Source of the DNA: Anoplolepis gracilipes
Lineage: Eukaryota; Arthropoda; Insecta; Hymenoptera; Formicidae
Length of the DNA: 64,000 nt
Direction: 5' to 3'
Assembly (NCBI RefSeq): GCF_047496725.1
Contig: NC_132983.1
Span: forward strand, 5,867,501 to 5,931,500
Below the pieces are notes generated by a model, which did not search any database, was not told where the DNA came from, and saw nothing but the letters and a program-made list of their open reading frames with translations. Numbering within the stretch: position 1 is the first letter of the stretch; each line of letters begins with the position of its first letter. Shown here piece by piece: positions 62,570 through 64,000 of the stretch. The position numbers and the translations under genes were made by a program.

Positions 62570-63011
62570 CAGGGTGTCCGATAATAATCGCCCCACCTCT
62601 CTAGGGCAGATGGAGCAGGTCAAACTGAACATAAAAGTCCTCTAGCATTTTGCGATCTTGCAAATAATTATCGAGAAATTAATTAACAAAGATTGACAAA
62701 TCCGGGCGAATACAAGCGCGCGGCGAGAAGGCCCATCCTACTGTTACGCCGTTACTAGACGCTCATTGAATGATAGGAGGAGCGATCTACGACTGGCATT
62801 GGATGTGTACGAGTAGCGCGCCTAGTAACCGCGTAGCAGTGGGATGGGCCTTCTCGTCGCGCGCTTATACCCGCGCGGATTTGTCAATCTTTGTTAATTA
62901 ATTTCTCGATAATTATTGCCAAGATCGCAAAATGCTAGAGGACTTTTACGTTCAGTTTGACCTGCTCCATCTGCCCTAGAGAGGTAGGACGATTATTACC
63001 GGAACACCCTG
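62570..63011. mobile_element. Foldback MITE, 442 bp with ~190-bp arms
   Basis: The left arm 62570-62758 and right arm 62822-63011 are inverted copies at about 90% identity by eye, around a loop of about 63 bp. Ends are CAGGGTGTCCGATAATAATC and ATTATTACCGGAACACCCTG with TA on each side (62568-62569, 63012-63013), consistent with a Tc1/mariner-type target. It is non-coding; a transcript would form a very long hairpin. Confidence 0.85.
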
Positions 63012-63653
63012 TAGAACTAACGTCGATGCGTTGCGATTCCTAGGCGCAGACCTCATCCCGAGGGTTAAGACACGCGGGGGCGTGTGATGATGAACGCGCT
63101 CACGCTTGCCGGGAATGCGTTCACTCACGCGAAATACGCCGGCCGACTGTCGTACGTCGGGATATAAGATTGACGTTCTCTCTCTCTACGTACGGCCTAA
63201 GTAATTACATGGAAAGAGCGGCGCGCAACCCTTCCGCGTGCTGCTATACGTTCGGCCACGGTCGGTTTCGGCCAAAGCGTGATCGAAGTATCGAGCGCAC
63301 TGCAGTTGTTTTCCACATGGCCTGCGAGAGATATTTTTAATGTATATATACACACAATAATACATTATATGACGTATATACATATCAGAATATTACGTGA
63401 CGTAAAGAGCATGTAAACTGGGGAAAAAGATGTCTCGTAAACATGGATTCCAATTCGAAATTTTTTTTTTTCCTCGCCTTTTGTGCCATCAGTCAATCAG
63501 TTTAAAGACCGCGCTTGCATTATGCATTAATACGGAAGGATGTTATTTTGAGCAGATGATTTTTTTTTCTTCCTTATTTTTCATTTTTATTAAAATAATA
63601 TTTCGCAAACAATTATGCCATTATTTATGAACTTTAAACATTTGTAAAGAGAA

Positions 63654-63716
<63 letters not shown>

Positions 63717-64000
63717 TGTTTTAAATTAGTCCTACGTTTAGAGTATTTTCTACTTCACAGTTTACATCATAAACATGCTTCTTTAGTTTATAACGTCATG
63801 TAATATTTTGTACGCATGTACATATATACATATCTTGAAATTTTATATAATGTTTTACATTATATTTTTTTTAGACGTAATATTTTATATCATATATAAT
63901 ATTATACAGTATAATGCATATTATATATATATATATATATATATATAGATATATACCTACGTGCACAGCTGCATTAAAACAACAGAAAAATGTTAATGTC
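63012..64000. other. Right edge of window, no gene recognised
   Basis: CpG-richer to about 63320, then AT-rich with poly(T) tracts and (GA)n at 63647-63713, and (TA)n at 63922-63948. No conserved frame. Confidence 0.5.

Noticed and set aside
1..64000. CRISPR array, rRNA genes, bacterial operon features or viral genome
   Set aside because: Looked for and not seen. Direct repeats present are adjacent tandem units without regular spacers, and the genes are intron-bearing eukaryotic ones.

Overview
The window looks like nuclear DNA of an insect, most likely a hymenopteran and perhaps an ant. This is inferred from the protein families, compact GT-AG introns, very AT-rich spacer broken by CpG-rich promoter islands, abundant (GA)n/(CT)n and (TA)n microsatellites, and many short inverted-repeat transposons. 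No species-diagnostic sequence was identified.

The first 22.5 kb is gene-dense. Six conserved single-copy-type eukaryotic genes could be read exon by exon. They are tubulin-folding cofactor B (minus, 161-1345), a Ulp1/SENP1-type SUMO protease (minus, 2641-4416), taspase-1 (plus, 5994-8240), the heparan-sulfate co-polymerase EXT2/sotv (minus, 8828-12017), Rab35 (plus, 13245-14867) and the F-box/LRR protein Partner of paired/FBXL14 (plus, 20984-22495). All reconstructed exon sets keep phase and give proteins close to family length (244, 591, 358, 709, 201 and 503 residues). SENP/taspase and sotv/Rab35 are head-to-head pairs over CpG-rich spacers with CCAAT-box, NRF1-like and YY1-like motifs. 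Taspase and sotv converge, and their poly(A) signals lie about 30 bp apart. The genes do not form a pathway. They are ordinary cell-biology genes for tubulin folding, SUMO removal, MLL/TFIIA-type proteolysis, heparan sulfate synthesis, endosomal recycling and ubiquitin ligation.

From about 22.5 kb to the end (41 kb) no conserved protein-coding gene was recognised. This stretch is AT-rich spacer with homopolymers and microsatellites, separated GC-rich islands (about 33.2-34.3, 51.5-52.3, 53.6-53.8 and 60.7-62.5 kb), and a rich set of non-autonomous mobile elements. The elements include two copies of a TTAA-flanked piggyBac-like MITE of about 660 bp, two copies of a MITE with GGTGCC-type ends carrying CACGTG boxes, a triple tandem element with AGCCCGTATCACAC ends, a 442-bp foldback element with TA flanks, and several smaller hairpin elements and tandem repeats.

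I found no clear novel multi-gene system. The observations most worth following are an ATG-less open frame encoding poly-Gly then poly-Asp that runs straight into the FBXL14 start codon, the unusual end of that protein, E-box-bearing MITEs (one in the sotv/Rab35 promoter), and the near-palindromic elements that could make double-stranded or hairpin RNA.
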